From positions 17,407 to 81,406 of the forward strand of contig CALEAV010000002.1 in NCBI GenBank assembly GCA_937943575.1: DNA of 64,000 nt. Reading direction: 5' to 3'. Source of the stretch: an uncultured bacterium (GTDB lineage: Bacteria > Desulfobacterota > Desulfobaccia > Desulfobaccales > 0-14-0-80-60-11). The notes below the pieces were generated by a model that saw nothing but the letters and a program-made list of their open reading frames with translations, was not told where the DNA came from and made no database searches. The position numbers were made by a program, and so were the translations under genes. This document shows, piece by piece, positions 44,157 to 53,005 of the stretch (within the stretch, counting starts at the first letter, position 1; the number at the start of each line of letters is the position of its first letter).

Positions 44157-45224
44157 ATGACTTTCGTGCCCCCTTTGGCGGCCACCGGCATCGGCTCGGT
44201 GCCCTTTACTGACCCGGAGGCCACCGCCGCCCTGATTCTGGAGCATCTCCCGGAGGTGCCCTTCTGGCCCCAGATGGTGCGCCGGGGCTATGCCGAGGAC
44301 ATGGTCCCCCAGGGGGCCCGGGGCCTCCCCGGGTTGGTGGCGGACCCCGACGCCCGGCAGGTGCGCCTGGACCCCGGCGTCTCCCGGGAGATGGCCCTGG
44401 CGGAATTCTACGAACTGGTCTGGCAGGACACCCTGGAGCCCTTTGCCCTGGCGCCGGAGGAGGCCGCCGGCTTTTATGCCCTCTGCCGGGGGGTGGCGGC
44501 ATTGCCCTCCCCGCCCCGGGGGCTCAAAGGCCAGGTGGTGGGGCCGGTGACCTTTGCCGGCATGGTGAAGGACGAGCAGGACAAGCCCATCCTGTATGAT
44601 GCCGAATTCACCCAGGCGGTGGCCCTGGGGCTGGCGAAAAAGGCCGCCTGGCAGGCAAAGCACTTTCGCTCCCTGGGGGCCGAAGCGGTGGTCTTTTTTG
44701 ATGAGCCCATCCTCACCGGCTTCGGCTCGGCCTTCTTCCCGGTGTCCCGGGAGGAGGTGGCCCGCCTCCTCAGCGACACCCTGGAGGCCACCCGGCAGTC
44801 CGGGCCGGCGCTGTTGGGGGTGCATTGCTGTGGCAACACCGACTGGTCCCTGATCCTTGCCCTGCCCTTCGACATTGTCAGCTTCGACGCTTACGGGTAT
44901 TTCGACAGCCTGGCGCTGTATGACAAGGCCCTGCGCCAGTTTCTGGAGCGGGGCGGCTGGCTGGCCTGGGGGGCGGTGCCCACCGGCGAGGAGCTGGCCC
45001 GGGAGAACGCCGCCGGCCTCTGGGAGCGTTTCACCGGGCAGGTTAAGCGGCTGGCGGACCTGGGCCTGGAACCGGCCCGGGTTCTCTCCCAGGCCCTGGT
45101 GACGCCGTCGTGCGGCCTGGGGTATCTCAGCCCGGAGGCGGCGGTCACCGCCCTGGATTATCTGAAGGAGCTGAGCACACGGGCCCGGGAGTGGCACGCC
45201 TCCCTGGAGCGGGCCGGGGCCTGA
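44157..45224 (+). CDS. Core MetE-like (cobalamin-independent methionine synthase/UROD-fold) protein
   Basis: 355 residues, about half the size of plant/E. coli MetE: only the C-terminal catalytic barrel is present. LAATGIGSVPFTDPEATAAL is the barrel start; the zinc-site pieces VHCCGNTDW (His-x-Cys near residue 222) and TPSCGLGYLSPEAA (Cys near 318) match MetE. Such short forms in anaerobes use methyl donors other than polyglutamyl-folate and often a corrinoid protein. The second ATG (44157) is preferred because AAGGAGG is six bases from it and three from the first (44154). Confidence 0.82.
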   Translation: MTFVPPLAATGIGSVPFTDPEATAALILEHLPEVPFWPQMVRRGYAEDMVPQGARGLPGLVADPDARQVRLDPGVSREMALAEFYELVWQDTLEPFALAPEEAAGFYALCRGVAALPSPPRGLKGQVVGPVTFAGMVKDEQDKPILYDAEFTQAVALGLAKKAAWQAKHFRSLGAEAVVFFDEPILTGFGSAFFPVSREEVARLLSDTLEATRQSGPALLGVHCCGNTDWSLILALPFDIVSFDAYGYFDSLALYDKALRQFLERGGWLAWGAVPTGEELARENAAGLWERFTGQVKRLADLGLEPARVLSQALVTPSCGLGYLSPEAAVTALDYLKELSTRAREWHASLERAGA

Positions 45225-45353
45225 GCCCCACACCCCCGACATGCCGTCAGGCGGAGATCCGGAAGCCTGGCGGGGCGGCAGGGGGCGGCGTGCATTTGGG
45301 AGGGCGGAGGCAAATCCAAGCCGGGGACGGACTTCAGGCACCGGGAGGGTCGG

Positions 45354-45767
45354 ATGAAGGTGCGGGACATCATGGTGAAGGAAGTGGCCACCCTCGACGT
45401 CAACGATGAGCTGAGCCTGGCCAACGACATCATGCGCCTGGGGCGCATCCGCCACCTCCCGGTGGTGGACGGCGCCCGCCTGGTGGGCATCATCTCGGAG
45501 AGGGACCTGTTCCGCTCCTCCCTGGCCCAGGCCCTGGGCTATGAGACCAAGGCCACCCGGGAGCTCATGAAGAGCCTGCGCATCAAGGACGTCATGGTCA
45601 GCCGGGTCATCACTGTGAGCCCCGATACGGACCTGAAGACCGCGGTGAAGATGATGGTGGACCATAAGATCGGCTGCCTGCCGGTGGTGGAAGGGGACCG
45701 CCTCATCGGGCTGGTGACGGAGACGGACATCCTCCTGCAATACTGCAAGGAGCTGGGGGGCTGCTAA
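45354..45767 (+). CDS. CBS-domain pair protein
   Basis: 137 residues, nothing but two CBS motifs: MKVRDIMVKEVATLDVNDEL with LVGIISERDLFRSSLA, and IKDVMVSRVITVSPDTDLKT with LIGLVTETDILLQYCKELGG. It resembles stand-alone CBS regulators in which the tandem forms a dimer that binds AMP or ATP. Follows the MetE-like gene by about 130 bases. Its last codons are copied again downstream. Confidence 0.85.
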   Translation: MKVRDIMVKEVATLDVNDELSLANDIMRLGRIRHLPVVDGARLVGIISERDLFRSSLAQALGYETKATRELMKSLRIKDVMVSRVITVSPDTDLKTAVKMMVDHKIGCLPVVEGDRLIGLVTETDILLQYCKELGGC

Positions 45768-45930
45768 ACCGGAGGCGGCGGCGGGGCCGTTGGCGGTCCG
45801 GCAATACTGCCAGGAGCCGGGGGCTGCCTCACCGGCCGGGGCGGCATCCTCCTTCCGGCGCCCGTCGCTTTCGCCCCCCGGCGACGGTCATGGGCCGGTG
45901 ATCCTCTTCCCCTCCCGGCGCCCGTCGCTG
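45737..45930. repeat. Imperfect tandem duplication of the CBS gene end and following DNA
   Basis: GCAATACTGC at 45737-45746 (inside the CBS gene) recurs at 45801-45810 with the next 25 bases largely kept, a 64-base shift. A second pair, CGGCGCCCGTCGCT at 45856-45869 and 45916-45929, lies 60 bases apart. Both pairs suggest decayed tandem copies of about 60 bases. Confidence 0.6.
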
Positions 45931-46413
45931 CGGCCCCTCCCCCGAGGCCCCCGTGGCGCTCGACGCCCTGCCGGTGGCTGAGCCGACGCGCGGGGATCGC
46001 TTCGGCCCGCCACCCCGGTGGCCTCAGAGCCCCTGGGGCATCAAACTTCCCTCCCTTTCCGCCCCGGAGTGCCTGGACCGGCGGCCGGCCGGGCTTCCCG
46101 GCGTATCAGCGGCGGCCCCGGCCACGCCAGCCCCCCGGGGTGCCCGGGCAGCCGCCGTCTCGGAGTCCTTCCTCTCCCGCCAGCGCTTTCCCCTCTTTGC
46201 CCCCTCCCCTTCCTCCCCCCTACGTCCTGGAGGAGGAACCCGTCCTGCCCCACCAGTGCCCTCCTCTCTTTATTCCTTCCCCTCCGCCGGCGCCTTTCCC
46301 CCTTAGCCCGTCCTGCCCTCCTGCACAGCTTGACAAAATCGACGCAAATCAGTCCCTTCCCCCGTTCGCCAGTCCCGCCGCCCGTCCGTCCCGGGTCCCG
46401 GCGGGACTCCCGG
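45768..46413. other. C-rich non-coding region
   Basis: No gene, RNA or promoter was recognised. It is C-rich on the plus strand with many short CCCTCC-type runs and, at the left, the decayed tandem copies just described. Confidence 0.5.
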
Positions 46414-47463
46414 TCAGTTCAGGGACAGAAGCTCAATGAATTTCTTCAGCACCTGGGGGTCATAGGCCGGCCCCTGCTTCCCCCGCTGCTCCCGCAGGGC
46501 ATTGAGGGCGGCAAAAGGAGTCAGCCGGGGGCGGTAGGGGCGGAAAAGGGTCATGCCGTCATAGGCCTCCAGGAGGCTGAGATAACGGGTTAAGGGGTGC
46601 TGCCGGGGCAGGGGCAGGCCCTGGGGATAGCCGGAGCCGTCCGCCAGCTCGTGGTGCTCCAGGACCAGCCGCAGGGTCCCCAGGGGCAGGGAGGCATTGC
46701 CTTTGAGCAGGCGAAAGCCTAAACATGGATGCTTCCTGAGCAGCTCCCATTCCTCGGGGGAGAGGGGCTCCGGCTTGGTGAGGAGTTCCTGGCAGATGCG
46801 GGTGAGGCCCACATCATGGAGGAGACCGGCCAGGCCCAGGGTGAGGCAGTCAGGGCGGGGGAATTTGAGGAACGTCATGAAAGCCACAGCCAGGACCGCC
46901 ACGTTCACCGAATGGGTATAGAGGGTGTAGTCCTGGTAGAGGAGGTCCCAGATCAGCTTCCAGGGCGCGGCATCCCGTTTCAGGCTGGTGATGAGGAAAT
47001 GAAGAGTCTGTTTGGCCGGCGCCACCGCCTGGGCCAGCTGCGGCGTCTGGAGGGCCAGACGCAGGGAGAAATGCAGGTGTTCCCGGAGGACGATGATGTC
47101 CTGGTGAGACAGCTCCTCAGCGGTGGCCCGGACGAGAAGGTGGTTGTTGAGATAGGCCACCACTTGGGGAAGATACCCTTCCGGGACATACACCCGGTCC
47201 ACCCCCAGGGCCAGGAGCTTCTCCCGCCAGGCCTGGCAGAGCTCATCTCCGTCTCCCAGACAAGGGGAATAGGTGACCTGGGAATCCGACCCTTGGATGA
47301 CTTTGATGAACAGGGGGAAGGTGAGACGCTCCCCCGGCAGCAAAGCCTCCAGGGGGAGGGGGATAAAGGCCCGGTCCTCCTCTACCGGCCGCCTGCGGAC
47401 CCGCAGGTCTCCGTCCAGTATTCTCCGGGGAAGTGGGAGAGACGGGGATTCCATCCGCATCAT
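46414..47463 (-). CDS. HD-GYP-domain protein (cyclic-di-GMP phosphodiesterase type)
   Basis: 349 residues. The N-terminal 130 residues are an unfamiliar sensor-like region. The HD-GYP core shows LGLAGLLHDVGLTRI (HD), HPCLGFRLLKG and EHHELADGSGYPQGLPLP, where HHExxDGSGYPxGL is the family signature with GYP intact, so cyclic-di-GMP hydrolysis is expected. Upstream ATG codons are clustered; the first has a GGGACAAG-like site. No GGDEF gene in the window. Confidence 0.88.
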   Translation of the reverse strand: MMRMESPSLPLPRRILDGDLRVRRRPVEEDRAFIPLPLEALLPGERLTFPLFIKVIQGSDSQVTYSPCLGDGDELCQAWREKLLALGVDRVYVPEGYLPQVVAYLNNHLLVRATAEELSHQDIIVLREHLHFSLRLALQTPQLAQAVAPAKQTLHFLITSLKRDAAPWKLIWDLLYQDYTLYTHSVNVAVLAVAFMTFLKFPRPDCLTLGLAGLLHDVGLTRICQELLTKPEPLSPEEWELLRKHPCLGFRLLKGNASLPLGTLRLVLEHHELADGSGYPQGLPLPRQHPLTRYLSLLEAYDGMTLFRPYRPRLTPFAALNALREQRGKQGPAYDPQVLKKFIELLSLN

Positions 47464-47655
47464 CTTGTCCCGTATCCTGAAATGTTCTCACCTTACCTTA
47501 TCGGCTGCCCAGGATTATCCCTTGAGGGGAGTTCTAAGTCAGGAATCAGGCGTGGGAATTCCACCGGGGCGGTGTGCAGGCAGATCGGTCATCCTCCCGG
47601 ACCCGGCCCGGTGAGGATATCGGGCGGGCTCCGGGAGGGATTGGGGGGGGCAGCC

Positions 47656-48573
47656 TCAGATGTAGCTCAGCCAGTGCTGGTAGCGGGGGTCCCGGCCTTT
47701 GACCACCGCGAAGAAGGCCTCCTGCAGCTTGCGGGTGAGGGGCCCGGGGCGGCCGGCGCCGATGGTGCGGTGGTCCGCCTCCCGGACGGGGGTGATCTCC
47801 GCCGCGGTGCCGGTGAGGAAGGCCTCATCCGCCAGATAGAACTCATCCCGGGTGAAACGCACCTCCTGGGTGGGGAGGCCCAGGTCGGCGGCCAGGGTGA
47901 GGACCGAGGCCCGGGTGATGCCGGGAAGAATGGCCCCCAACGGCGGGGTCTTGAGCACCCCGTCTTTCACCAGGAAGATGTTCTCCCCGGTGCCCTCCGC
48001 CAGGTAACCTTCGGTATCCAAAAGCAGGGCTTCGTCATAGCCCGCCTGGATGGCCTCCCGTTTGGCCAGGATGGAGTTGACATAGTTGCCCACCGCCTTG
48101 GCCTTGGTCATCATGACATTGACGTGGTGGCGGGTGAAGGAGGAGGTCTTCACCCGGATACCGTTTTTCAGGCCCTCCTCCCCCAGATAGGCCCCCCAGA
48201 CCCAGCTGACCACCGCCACCCGGACGGGACTGCCCTGGGGATTGAGCCCCATCACGCCTTCCCCCAGGAACACCAGGGGGCGGAGATAGGCCTCCTTCTG
48301 GCCGTTGCGGCGCAAGAGCTCCCGGCAGACCTCGCAGATCTCCTCCGGGGAGTAGGGGATGGCCATCTGCAGGATGTGGGCCGAGTCAAACAGGCGCCGA
48401 ATGTGCTCCGGGAGGCGGAAGATGGCGGTCCGGCCGTCGGCGCAGTGGTAGGCCCGGATGCCTTCAAAGACCCCGAGGCCGTAATGCAGGGTGTGGGTGA
48501 GGATGTGCACCCGGGCCTGGTCCCAGGGGATGAACTCGCCGTCCAGCCAGATCCAGTCTGCCTTTTCCACCAT
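47656..48573 (-). CDS. ilvE: Branched-chain amino acid aminotransferase
   Basis: 305 residues, fold type IV PLP enzyme. Motifs: [60 protein letters not shown] (PLP-Lys in the [10 protein letters not shown] strand), [20 protein letters not shown] and [20 protein letters not shown]. Last step of Leu, Ile and Val synthesis. ATG at 48573 is chosen over the GTG at 48576 because AAGGAG is six bases away. Confidence 0.95.
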   Translation of the reverse strand: MVEKADWIWLDGEFIPWDQARVHILTHTLHYGLGVFEGIRAYHCADGRTAIFRLPEHIRRLFDSAHILQMAIPYSPEEICEVCRELLRRNGQKEAYLRPLVFLGEGVMGLNPQGSPVRVAVVSWVWGAYLGEEGLKNGIRVKTSSFTRHHVNVMMTKAKAVGNYVNSILAKREAIQAGYDEALLLDTEGYLAEGTGENIFLVKDGVLKTPPLGAILPGITRASVLTLAADLGLPTQEVRFTRDEFYLADEAFLTGTAAEITPVREADHRTIGAGRPGPLTRKLQEAFFAVVKGRDPRYQHWLSYI

Positions 48574-48657
48574 CACCGTCTCCTTCGGGCTTTCTCGGGG
48601 GTCGAGGACAGGGCCAACGCCCCATTTTCAGGCAGCGGCCTGCATTATAAATTGTCT

Positions 48658-48686
48658 TTTTTATCGCAGACACGGCGGCTTGTCAA
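48658..48686 (-). promoter_or_regulatory. Promoter of ilvE
   Basis: On the minus strand TTGACA (48686-48681), 17-base spacer, TAAAAA (48663-48658). A second -10-like TATAAT lies a little downstream. Confidence 0.6.
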
Positions 48687-48702
48687 ACCTCGGCCGCAGG
48701 CG

Positions 48703-48732
48703 TTGCCCGGGAGGACGGTTTTCCGGTACAAT
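48703..48732 (+). promoter_or_regulatory. Possible promoter of the oxidoreductase-lpxB operon
   Basis: TTGCCC (48703-48708), 18-base spacer, TACAAT (48727-48732), 27 bases before the ATG at 48759. The -35 is weak. Confidence 0.4.
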
Positions 48733-48758
48733 AAGCAAATTTTTCCGGGGGAGGGGCG

Positions 48759-49703
48759 ATGGCGGACACACTCCGGGCCGGGGTCATCGGGGTCGGGTAT
48801 CTGGGACGGTTCCATGCGGAGAAATTCGCCGCCCTGCCGGGGGTGGAGCTGGTGGGGGTGGCGGATGTCCGGCCCGAGCGCAGCGGCCGGGTGGCCGCCG
48901 CCCTGGAGTGCCGGGCCTACACCGACTACCGGGAGCTTCTGCCCCGGGTGGAGGCGGTGAGCGTGGCCGCCACCACCAGCGAGCACTACCGCATCGTCAG
49001 GGATTGCCTGGCGGCCGGGTTGCATGTGCTGGTGGAAAAGCCCATCTGTGCCTCCCTGGAGGAGGCCCAGGAGCTGGTGGAGCTGGCCCGCCGGCAGCAC
49101 CGCATCCTCATGGTGGGCCACCTGGAGCGCTTCCACCCGGCCATGCAGGAGCTCAAAAACCTGGCCACCACCCCCCGGTTCATCGAGAGCCACCGCCTCG
49201 CCTTCTTCAAGGAGCGGGGCACGGATGTGGACGTCATTCTGGACCTGATGATCCACGACCTGGACCACACCCTCAGCCTCATCCCGGCCCCGGTGACGGA
49301 AATCCGGGCGGCCGGGGTCTCGGTGCTCACCGACCGGGTGGATCTGGCCAACGCCCGCCTGGAATTCGCCGACGGCGCCATCGCCAACCTCACCGCCTCC
49401 CGCATGTCCCTGAAAAGCATGCGCCGCTTCCGCCTCTTCCAGCCCGAGGCCTACCTGGCGGTGGACTTTGAGGCCGGGGAACTCACCCACGCCCGCCGGC
49501 AACCCGGCGCCACCGGCCTCATCCCGGGTGTGGCCCTGGACATCCGCCGCTACGAGAAGGAAGACGTGCTCTTGAAGGAAATCGCCGCCTTTGTCACCTG
49601 CATCCGGGAGGACGCCCCGCCTCCCTGCTCCGGCGAGGAGGCCGCCAGGGCCCTGAAACTCGCCCTGGACATCACCCACGCCATGCGGAAGGCCAAGGTA
49701 TGA
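48759..49703 (+). CDS. Gfo/Idh/MocA-family oxidoreductase
   Basis: 314 residues. RAGVIGVGYLGRFHAEKFAA is the Rossmann dinucleotide site, HVLVEKPICASLEEAQELVE the EKP motif and DLMIHDLDHTLSLIPAPVTE the catalytic region. Coupled to lpxB (its stop overlaps that start), a pairing often seen in Gram-negatives where a member such as GnnA makes the 3-amino-3-deoxy-GlcN used in amide-linked lipid A. That role fits but is not proven, as no GnnB-type aminotransferase follows. Confidence 0.85.
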   Translation: MADTLRAGVIGVGYLGRFHAEKFAALPGVELVGVADVRPERSGRVAAALECRAYTDYRELLPRVEAVSVAATTSEHYRIVRDCLAAGLHVLVEKPICASLEEAQELVELARRQHRILMVGHLERFHPAMQELKNLATTPRFIESHRLAFFKERGTDVDVILDLMIHDLDHTLSLIPAPVTEIRAAGVSVLTDRVDLANARLEFADGAIANLTASRMSLKSMRRFRLFQPEAYLAVDFEAGELTHARRQPGATGLIPGVALDIRRYEKEDVLLKEIAAFVTCIREDAPPPCSGEEAARALKLALDITHAMRKAKV

Positions 49704-51049
49704 GGGAGAGGGAAAGGGCTTTGAGGGAGGGGCCGGGGTCGACGACCCCTGGCCCCTCTCCTTCAATCACGCCTACCATCCTCATCGTGGCGGGGGAGGC
49801 CTCGGGGGATGAGCATGCGGCGGGGTTGGTGGCGGCCATCAAAGAAAAGCTCCCCCGGGCCCGGTTTGTGGGGATCGGCGGGGACCGGCTGGCGGCCCGG
49901 GGGGTGGAGATCCTGCTCCCGGCCCGGGAGCTGGCGGTGGTGGGGTTCGTGGAGGTGGCCCGGCACCTGCCCCGGGTTCTCCGGGCCCTGAAACTCCTGC
50001 ACCGGCTCCTGCGGCAGGAGCCCCCGGACCTGTGCATCCTGGTGGACTTCCCGGATTTCAACTTCCTGGTGATGCGGCTGGCCACCTGGCGGGGGGTGCC
50101 GGTGATGTACTACATCAGCCCCCAGGTCTGGGCCTGGCGCCGCTACCGGGTCAGGGCCCTGGCCCGCCATGTGGACCGTCTGGCGGTCATCTTCCCCTTT
50201 GAGGCCGATTTTTATCGCCAGCACGGCCTGGCCGCCGACTTTGTGGGCCACCCCCTGCGGGACACCCTGCCCTCCCTGCCGCCCCGCCGGGAGCTGGCCC
50301 AAAGCCTGGGCCTCCACCCTGAGGCCTTCACCGTGGCCCTGCTGCCGGGCTCCCGGGAGGGGGAGATCCGCCGCCATCTCCCCACCCTGCTGGAGGCCGC
50401 CGGCCATCTCCACCGGCTCATCCCGGAAACCCAGTTCCTCCTGCCTCTGGCCTCCACCGCCCCCCGGGAGCTGGTGGAGGGGATGGTGGCGGGGTTTTTG
50501 GGGGAGGGGGCTAAGGGCCGAGGGCCCTTACCCTCTCCCCCACCCCCCCTCCCCCAAACCCATATAGGTGGTGGGGATGGGAGTTTGAGGGGAGGGCCGC
50601 GAAGCCACTGCTCCCCCGGCCCTCCCTTCAAAACACTCAGTCATGGGGCCTATCCGGCGCTGGCGGCGGCGCACCTGGCCATCGCCGCCTCGGGCACGGT
50701 GACGGTGGAGGCGGCCCTGGCCGGGACGCCCACCATCATCGTCTACCGGCTGTCCCGGCTGACCTATCTTCTGGGGCGCCTGCTGGTGCGGGTGCGGTAT
50801 ATCGGCATGGCCAATCTGCTGGCCGGGGAGGAGATCTTCCCGGAGCTGCTGCAGGACGAGTTCCAGGCGGAGCGCATTGTGGCGGAGGTGGTGCGGCTGC
50901 TGCGGGAGCCGGCCCGCCTGGAGAGCCTCAGGCGGGGGGTGACCCGGGTGGTGGCCTCCCTGGGGGGGCCGGGGGCCGCGGCCCGGGCAGCCGAAGTGGC
51001 TGGGGAAATCCTTTCCCGGGCCGATAAGTCTTCAGGCGGCGTCTCATGA
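49700..51049 (+). CDS. lpxB: Lipid-A-disaccharide synthase with in-frame repeat insertion
   Basis: 449 residues, against about 380 for E. coli LpxB. The conserved core is present: ILIVAGEASGDEHAAGLVAA, VDFPDFNFLVMRLA, MYYISPQVWAWRRYRV, LLPGSREGEIRRHLPTLLEA, HLAIAASGTVTVEAALAGT, RVRYIGMANLLAGEEIFPEL. Two regions do not belong to the family. Residues 1-25, before the normal start, are encoded by a half copy of the dispersed repeat. Residues about 267-311, just before the GAYPALAAA helix, are a Gly/Pro/Ser/Arg-rich peptide (GPLPSPPPPLPQ) encoded by a full repeat copy; the frame is kept. LpxB joins UDP-diacyl-glucosamine and lipid X at the inner membrane. The ATG overlaps the stop of the gene before. 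Confidence 0.9.
   Translation: MRERERALREGPGSTTPGPSPSITPTILIVAGEASGDEHAAGLVAAIKEKLPRARFVGIGGDRLAARGVEILLPARELAVVGFVEVARHLPRVLRALKLLHRLLRQEPPDLCILVDFPDFNFLVMRLATWRGVPVMYYISPQVWAWRRYRVRALARHVDRLAVIFPFEADFYRQHGLAADFVGHPLRDTLPSLPPRRELAQSLGLHPEAFTVALLPGSREGEIRRHLPTLLEAAGHLHRLIPETQFLLPLASTAPRELVEGMVAGFLGEGAKGRGPLPSPPPPLPQTHIGGGDGSLRGGPRSHCSPGPPFKTLSHGAYPALAAAHLAIAASGTVTVEAALAGTPTIIVYRLSRLTYLLGRLLVRVRYIGMANLLAGEEIFPELLQDEFQAERIVAEVVRLLREPARLESLRRGVTRVVASLGGPGAAARAAEVAGEILSRADKSSGGVS
49703..49757. repeat. Half copy of the dispersed repeat at the lpxB start
   Basis: TTTGAGGGAGGGGCCGGGGT followed by ACCCCTGGCCCCTCTCCTTC is a near-perfect hairpin with the same arms as the right end of the copy at 50500-50636 (TTTGAGGGGAGGGCCG and CGGCCCTCCCTTCAAA). 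It encodes the unusual N-terminus of LpxB. Confidence 0.65.
50500..50636. repeat. Dispersed palindromic repeat, full copy inside lpxB
   Basis: Three hairpins in a row: left, GGGCTAAGGGCC/GGGCCCTTACCC within G- and C-run arms; centre, C-runs, CATATAGG, G-runs; right, TTTGAGGGGAGGGCCG with CGGCCCTCCCTTCAAA around GAAGCCACTGCTCCC. The copy at 36356-36496 (inverted) shares the left and right arms almost base for base. It is read through in the lpxB frame without a stop. Confidence 0.8.
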
Positions 51050-51237
51050 TAAAATGGCACTGCGGTGATTCCTGGGAGAGGGCCGGGGCGTGGCACCCCC
51101 CGCACGCACCCCGGGGGTGGAGTGGGGAAGGCGGAGGAGCCGCCGGTTCCCCGGTCCTTGCCGCAGGAAACGGGGACACCATAACGAGGCGGCGGGCCCG
51201 GTAGCCCAGGCCGCCGGATCAGCGGAGGCACCAGCTC

Positions 51238-52293
51238 ATGCTCAAGAAAATCCAATCCCTGCTCGGGCCGGAGGCGGAGGATCTCCTCACCTACAAATGC
51301 ACCGGCATCCCCAAGGAGAGTCTGCACCTGCCGGGGCCGGACTTCATCGACCGGGTGTGGGCCCCAAGCGATCGGCCGGTGCCGGTCCTGCGGTCTTTGG
51401 CGGCCCTGTTCAATCATGGCCGGCTGGCAGGCACCGGGTATCTCTCCATCCTGCCGGTGGACCAGGGGGTGGAGCACTCCGCCGCGGCCTCCTTTGCCCC
51501 CAACCCGGCCTTTTTCGACCCCGAGACCATCGTGCAGCTGGCCATCGAGGGCGGCTGCAACGCGGTGGCCTCCACCCTGGGGGTGCTGGCCGCGGTGGCG
51601 CGCAAATATGCCCACAAGATCCCCTTCATTGTGAAAATCAATCACAACGAGCTGCTGACCTACCCCAACATCCATGACCAGACCCTGTTTGCCAGCGTCA
51701 AGCAGGCCTATGACCTGGGGGCGGTGGCCATCGGGGCCACCATCTATTTCGGGGCCCCGGAGAGCCGCCGGCAGATCCTGGAGGTGAGCGAGGCCTTTGA
51801 GCAGGCCCACGAGCTGGGCATGGCCACCATCCTGTGGTGCTACCTCCGGAACCCGGCCTTCAAGACCGCCTCCAAGGATTACCACAATGCCGCCGACCTC
51901 ACCGGTCAGGCCAATCATCTGGGGGCCACCATCAAGGCGGACATCATCAAGCAGAAGCAGCCCACCCTCAACGGCGGCTTTCAGGTGCTCAATTTCGGCA
52001 AGACCCATGCCCGGGTGTATTCGGACCTGGCGGGCACCCATCCCATCGACATGACCCGTTACCAGGTGGCCAACTGCTACATGGGCCGCATCGGGCTGAT
52101 CAACTCCGGGGGCGCCGCCGCCGGGGCCAGCGACCTGGCGGAGGCGGTGCGCACCGCGGTGATCAACAAGCGGGCCGGCGGCATGGGGCTCATCTCCGGG
52201 CGCAAGGCCTTCCAGCGGCCCATGGCGGAGGGGGTGGAGCTGCTGAACGCCATCCAGGATGTCTATCTGACCCCGGAGGTGACCATCGCCTGA
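51238..52293 (+). CDS. fbaB: Class I fructose-bisphosphate aldolase, FbaB/DhnA type
   Basis: 351 residues. Strongly matches E. coli FbaB along its length: [35 protein letters not shown] (the Schiff-base Lys strand region), [60 protein letters not shown] and [20 protein letters not shown]. It splits or joins fructose-1,6-bisphosphate without metal. GGAGG lies nine bases before the ATG. It stands alone between lpxB and the rib operon, with about 190 bases of gap before it. Confidence 0.95.
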   Translation: MLKKIQSLLGPEAEDLLTYKCTGIPKESLHLPGPDFIDRVWAPSDRPVPVLRSLAALFNHGRLAGTGYLSILPVDQGVEHSAAASFAPNPAFFDPETIVQLAIEGGCNAVASTLGVLAAVARKYAHKIPFIVKINHNELLTYPNIHDQTLFASVKQAYDLGAVAIGATIYFGAPESRRQILEVSEAFEQAHELGMATILWCYLRNPAFKTASKDYHNAADLTGQANHLGATIKADIIKQKQPTLNGGFQVLNFGKTHARVYSDLAGTHPIDMTRYQVANCYMGRIGLINSGGAAAGASDLAEAVRTAVINKRAGGMGLISGRKAFQRPMAEGVELLNAIQDVYLTPEVTIA

Positions 52294-52360
52294 GGCGGTA
52301 AACCCGGGGAGCGCCCGGGCGGCCCCGCCCTCCCGGGGCGCCCCTAAGGGAGTAGGTGCG

Positions 52361-53005
52361 ATGTTTACCGGACTGGTGGAAGGCATAGGGATGATCACCG
52401 GCATGACCCGCATGGCCGAGGGCCTGAGGCTCACCATCGCCCCGCCCTTCCCCGCGGCGGAGCTTGCCCTGGGGGAGTCCGTGGCGGTGGCCGGCGCCTG
52501 CCTCACCGTCACCGCGGTGAGCGGCGGCGTTTTCCAGGCCGAGGTCTCCCCGGAGACCCTGAGTCGCACCACTTTGGGGTTGAAAAAGGTGGGGGAGCGG
52601 GTAAACTTGGAGAGGGCCCTGCGTGTGGGCGACCGCCTGGGGGGCCATCTCGTCACCGGCCACGTGGACGGCACCGGCACGGTGCAGGAACGCCGCCCCG
52701 GGCCGGATCATCTCTTCCTCCGCTTCCTGGCGCCCCCGCATCTGTGTCCGTTCATTATTGACAAAGGTTCCATCGCGGTGGACGGTGTCAGCCTGACGGT
52801 GAATGCGGTCCAGGGGCGGACTTTTTCCGTGAACATTGTCCCCTACACTGCCGCCAGGACCACCCTGCCGGAGCTCGGGGTGGGGGACCGGGTCAATCTG
52901 GAGGCGGACATCATCGGCAAGTACGTGGCCCGGCTGCTGGCCGCCTATCGGCCGGAGAAGCCGGGGTTGACCGAGGACTTCCTGAGCGAACACGGGTTTA
53001 TCTGA
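52361..53005 (+). CDS. ribE: Riboflavin synthase, alpha chain
   Basis: 214 residues made of two similar lumazine-binding barrels: MFTGLVEGIGMITGMTRMAE with GESVAVAGACLTVTAVSGG, and [20 protein letters not shown] with GSIAVDGVSLTVNAVQGRTF. It turns two dimethylribityllumazine molecules into riboflavin. GGGAGTAGG upstream. First gene of a ribE-ribBA-ribH-nusB run. No FMN riboswitch was found in the 67 bases before it, so control must lie elsewhere. Confidence 0.96.
   Translation: MFTGLVEGIGMITGMTRMAEGLRLTIAPPFPAAELALGESVAVAGACLTVTAVSGGVFQAEVSPETLSRTTLGLKKVGERVNLERALRVGDRLGGHLVTGHVDGTGTVQERRPGPDHLFLRFLAPPHLCPFIIDKGSIAVDGVSLTVNAVQGRTFSVNIVPYTAARTTLPELGVGDRVNLEADIIGKYVARLLAAYRPEKPGLTEDFLSEHGFI

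Noticed and set aside
45768..46413. Small open frames in the C-rich gap
   Set aside because: They are Pro/Ser/Ala-rich, without ribosome sites or known domains, and overlap decayed repeats.
50500..50636. Sequencing error or frameshift in lpxB
   Set aside because: The inserted stretch keeps frame on both sides, has no stop, and matches intergenic copies elsewhere, so it is an insertion and not an error.
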